From positions 1-64,000 of the forward strand of contig CAZDCD010000018.1 of NCBI GenBank assembly GCA_964503885.1: 64,000 nt of DNA, written 5' to 3'. The first letter of the stretch is position 1, and the number at the start of each line of letters is the position of its first letter. The notes beneath the pieces were generated by a model. The model searched no databases, was not told where the DNA came from, and was given only the letters and a program-made list of their open reading frames with translations. The position numbers and the translations under genes are program-made. The stretch is from CAZDCD01 sp964503885 (lineage in GTDB: Bacteria > Bacteroidota > Bacteroidia > Bacteroidales > UBA10428). Below, one piece after another: positions 63,899 to 64,000 of this stretch.

Positions 63899-64000
63899 CT
63901 GTCATATTCCTGAGGTTAAACATTCCCTAAAGGTATAGGATAAATTGTTAATTTCGTGCATGATCAGCGGATCAATATTAACAGGAACCCGGCACCGGGA

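Noticed and set aside
63960..64000. ATG on the plus strand open to the right edge, and a minus-strand open stretch ending at 63902
   Set aside because: Either could be the end of a neighbouring gene, but about 15-30 codons give no recognisable protein and no clear choice of strand.

Overview
The window is ordinary chromosome of a Bacteroidota bacterium, most likely a Bacteroidales/Marinilabiliales-type environmental or gut anaerobe. Evidence: SusC/SusD pair, hybrid two-component system (HTCS), type IX secretion (T9SS) C-terminal sorting domains, TAnnTTTG-type -7 promoter elements, Spy/CpxP-like and DUF-type families typical of the phylum, and weak or absent Shine-Dalgarno sites. No taxon name can be read from the sequence alone.

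Layout. 0-10 kb is mostly housekeeping: tRNA-Ser (minus) with a striking palindromic element abutting its 3' end, an HU protein, TrmH, an orphan LytTR response regulator, two secreted proteins, HtpG, an orphan NarL-type histidine kinase, a small membrane protein and an aspartate-type aminotransferase. 10.7-31.5 kb is a pectin utilisation locus: susC-susD-DUF5123-like surface protein-GH28-PL1 on the plus strand, the HTCS regulator on the minus strand, then GH105, a T9SS-sorted protein with duplicated domains and a large T9SS-sorted PL1 lyase. Together they would bind and cut homogalacturonan at the cell surface, import oligosaccharides, and hydrolyse the unsaturated ends. A broken chemotaxis-receptor tail lies at its right border.

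32-38.8 kb is the most unusual stretch. An ECF sigma factor, a ZAS-type anti-sigma factor and two Spy/CpxP-like envelope proteins are followed by a separate thiol-rich gene cluster: an ArsM-like methyltransferase, a 31-residue Cys-containing peptide gene, a radical SAM/SPASM peptide-maturase-like enzyme, a thioredoxin-thioredoxin reductase fusion, a small membrane protein and a DUF302 protein. I propose this as a candidate undescribed peptide-modification system linked to metalloid or thiol chemistry; the function is inference.

38.9-54 kb is mixed: FadL-like porin, a sensor kinase with a periplasmic substrate-binding domain, metallophosphoesterase, DUF72, a lipoprotein, a Rossmann-like protein translationally coupled to a membrane-anchored MutS paralogue, Cys-rich small proteins, gpsA-pgi, acpH, and a KamA-like radical SAM enzyme with an atypical cluster motif. 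54-64 kb is core: rodA-mrdA-mreD-mreC-mreB and purH on the minus strand, a lone MacB/FtsX-type permease on the plus strand, and rsmA on the minus strand at the right edge. No rRNA, CRISPR array, intact transposase or prophage gene was seen.
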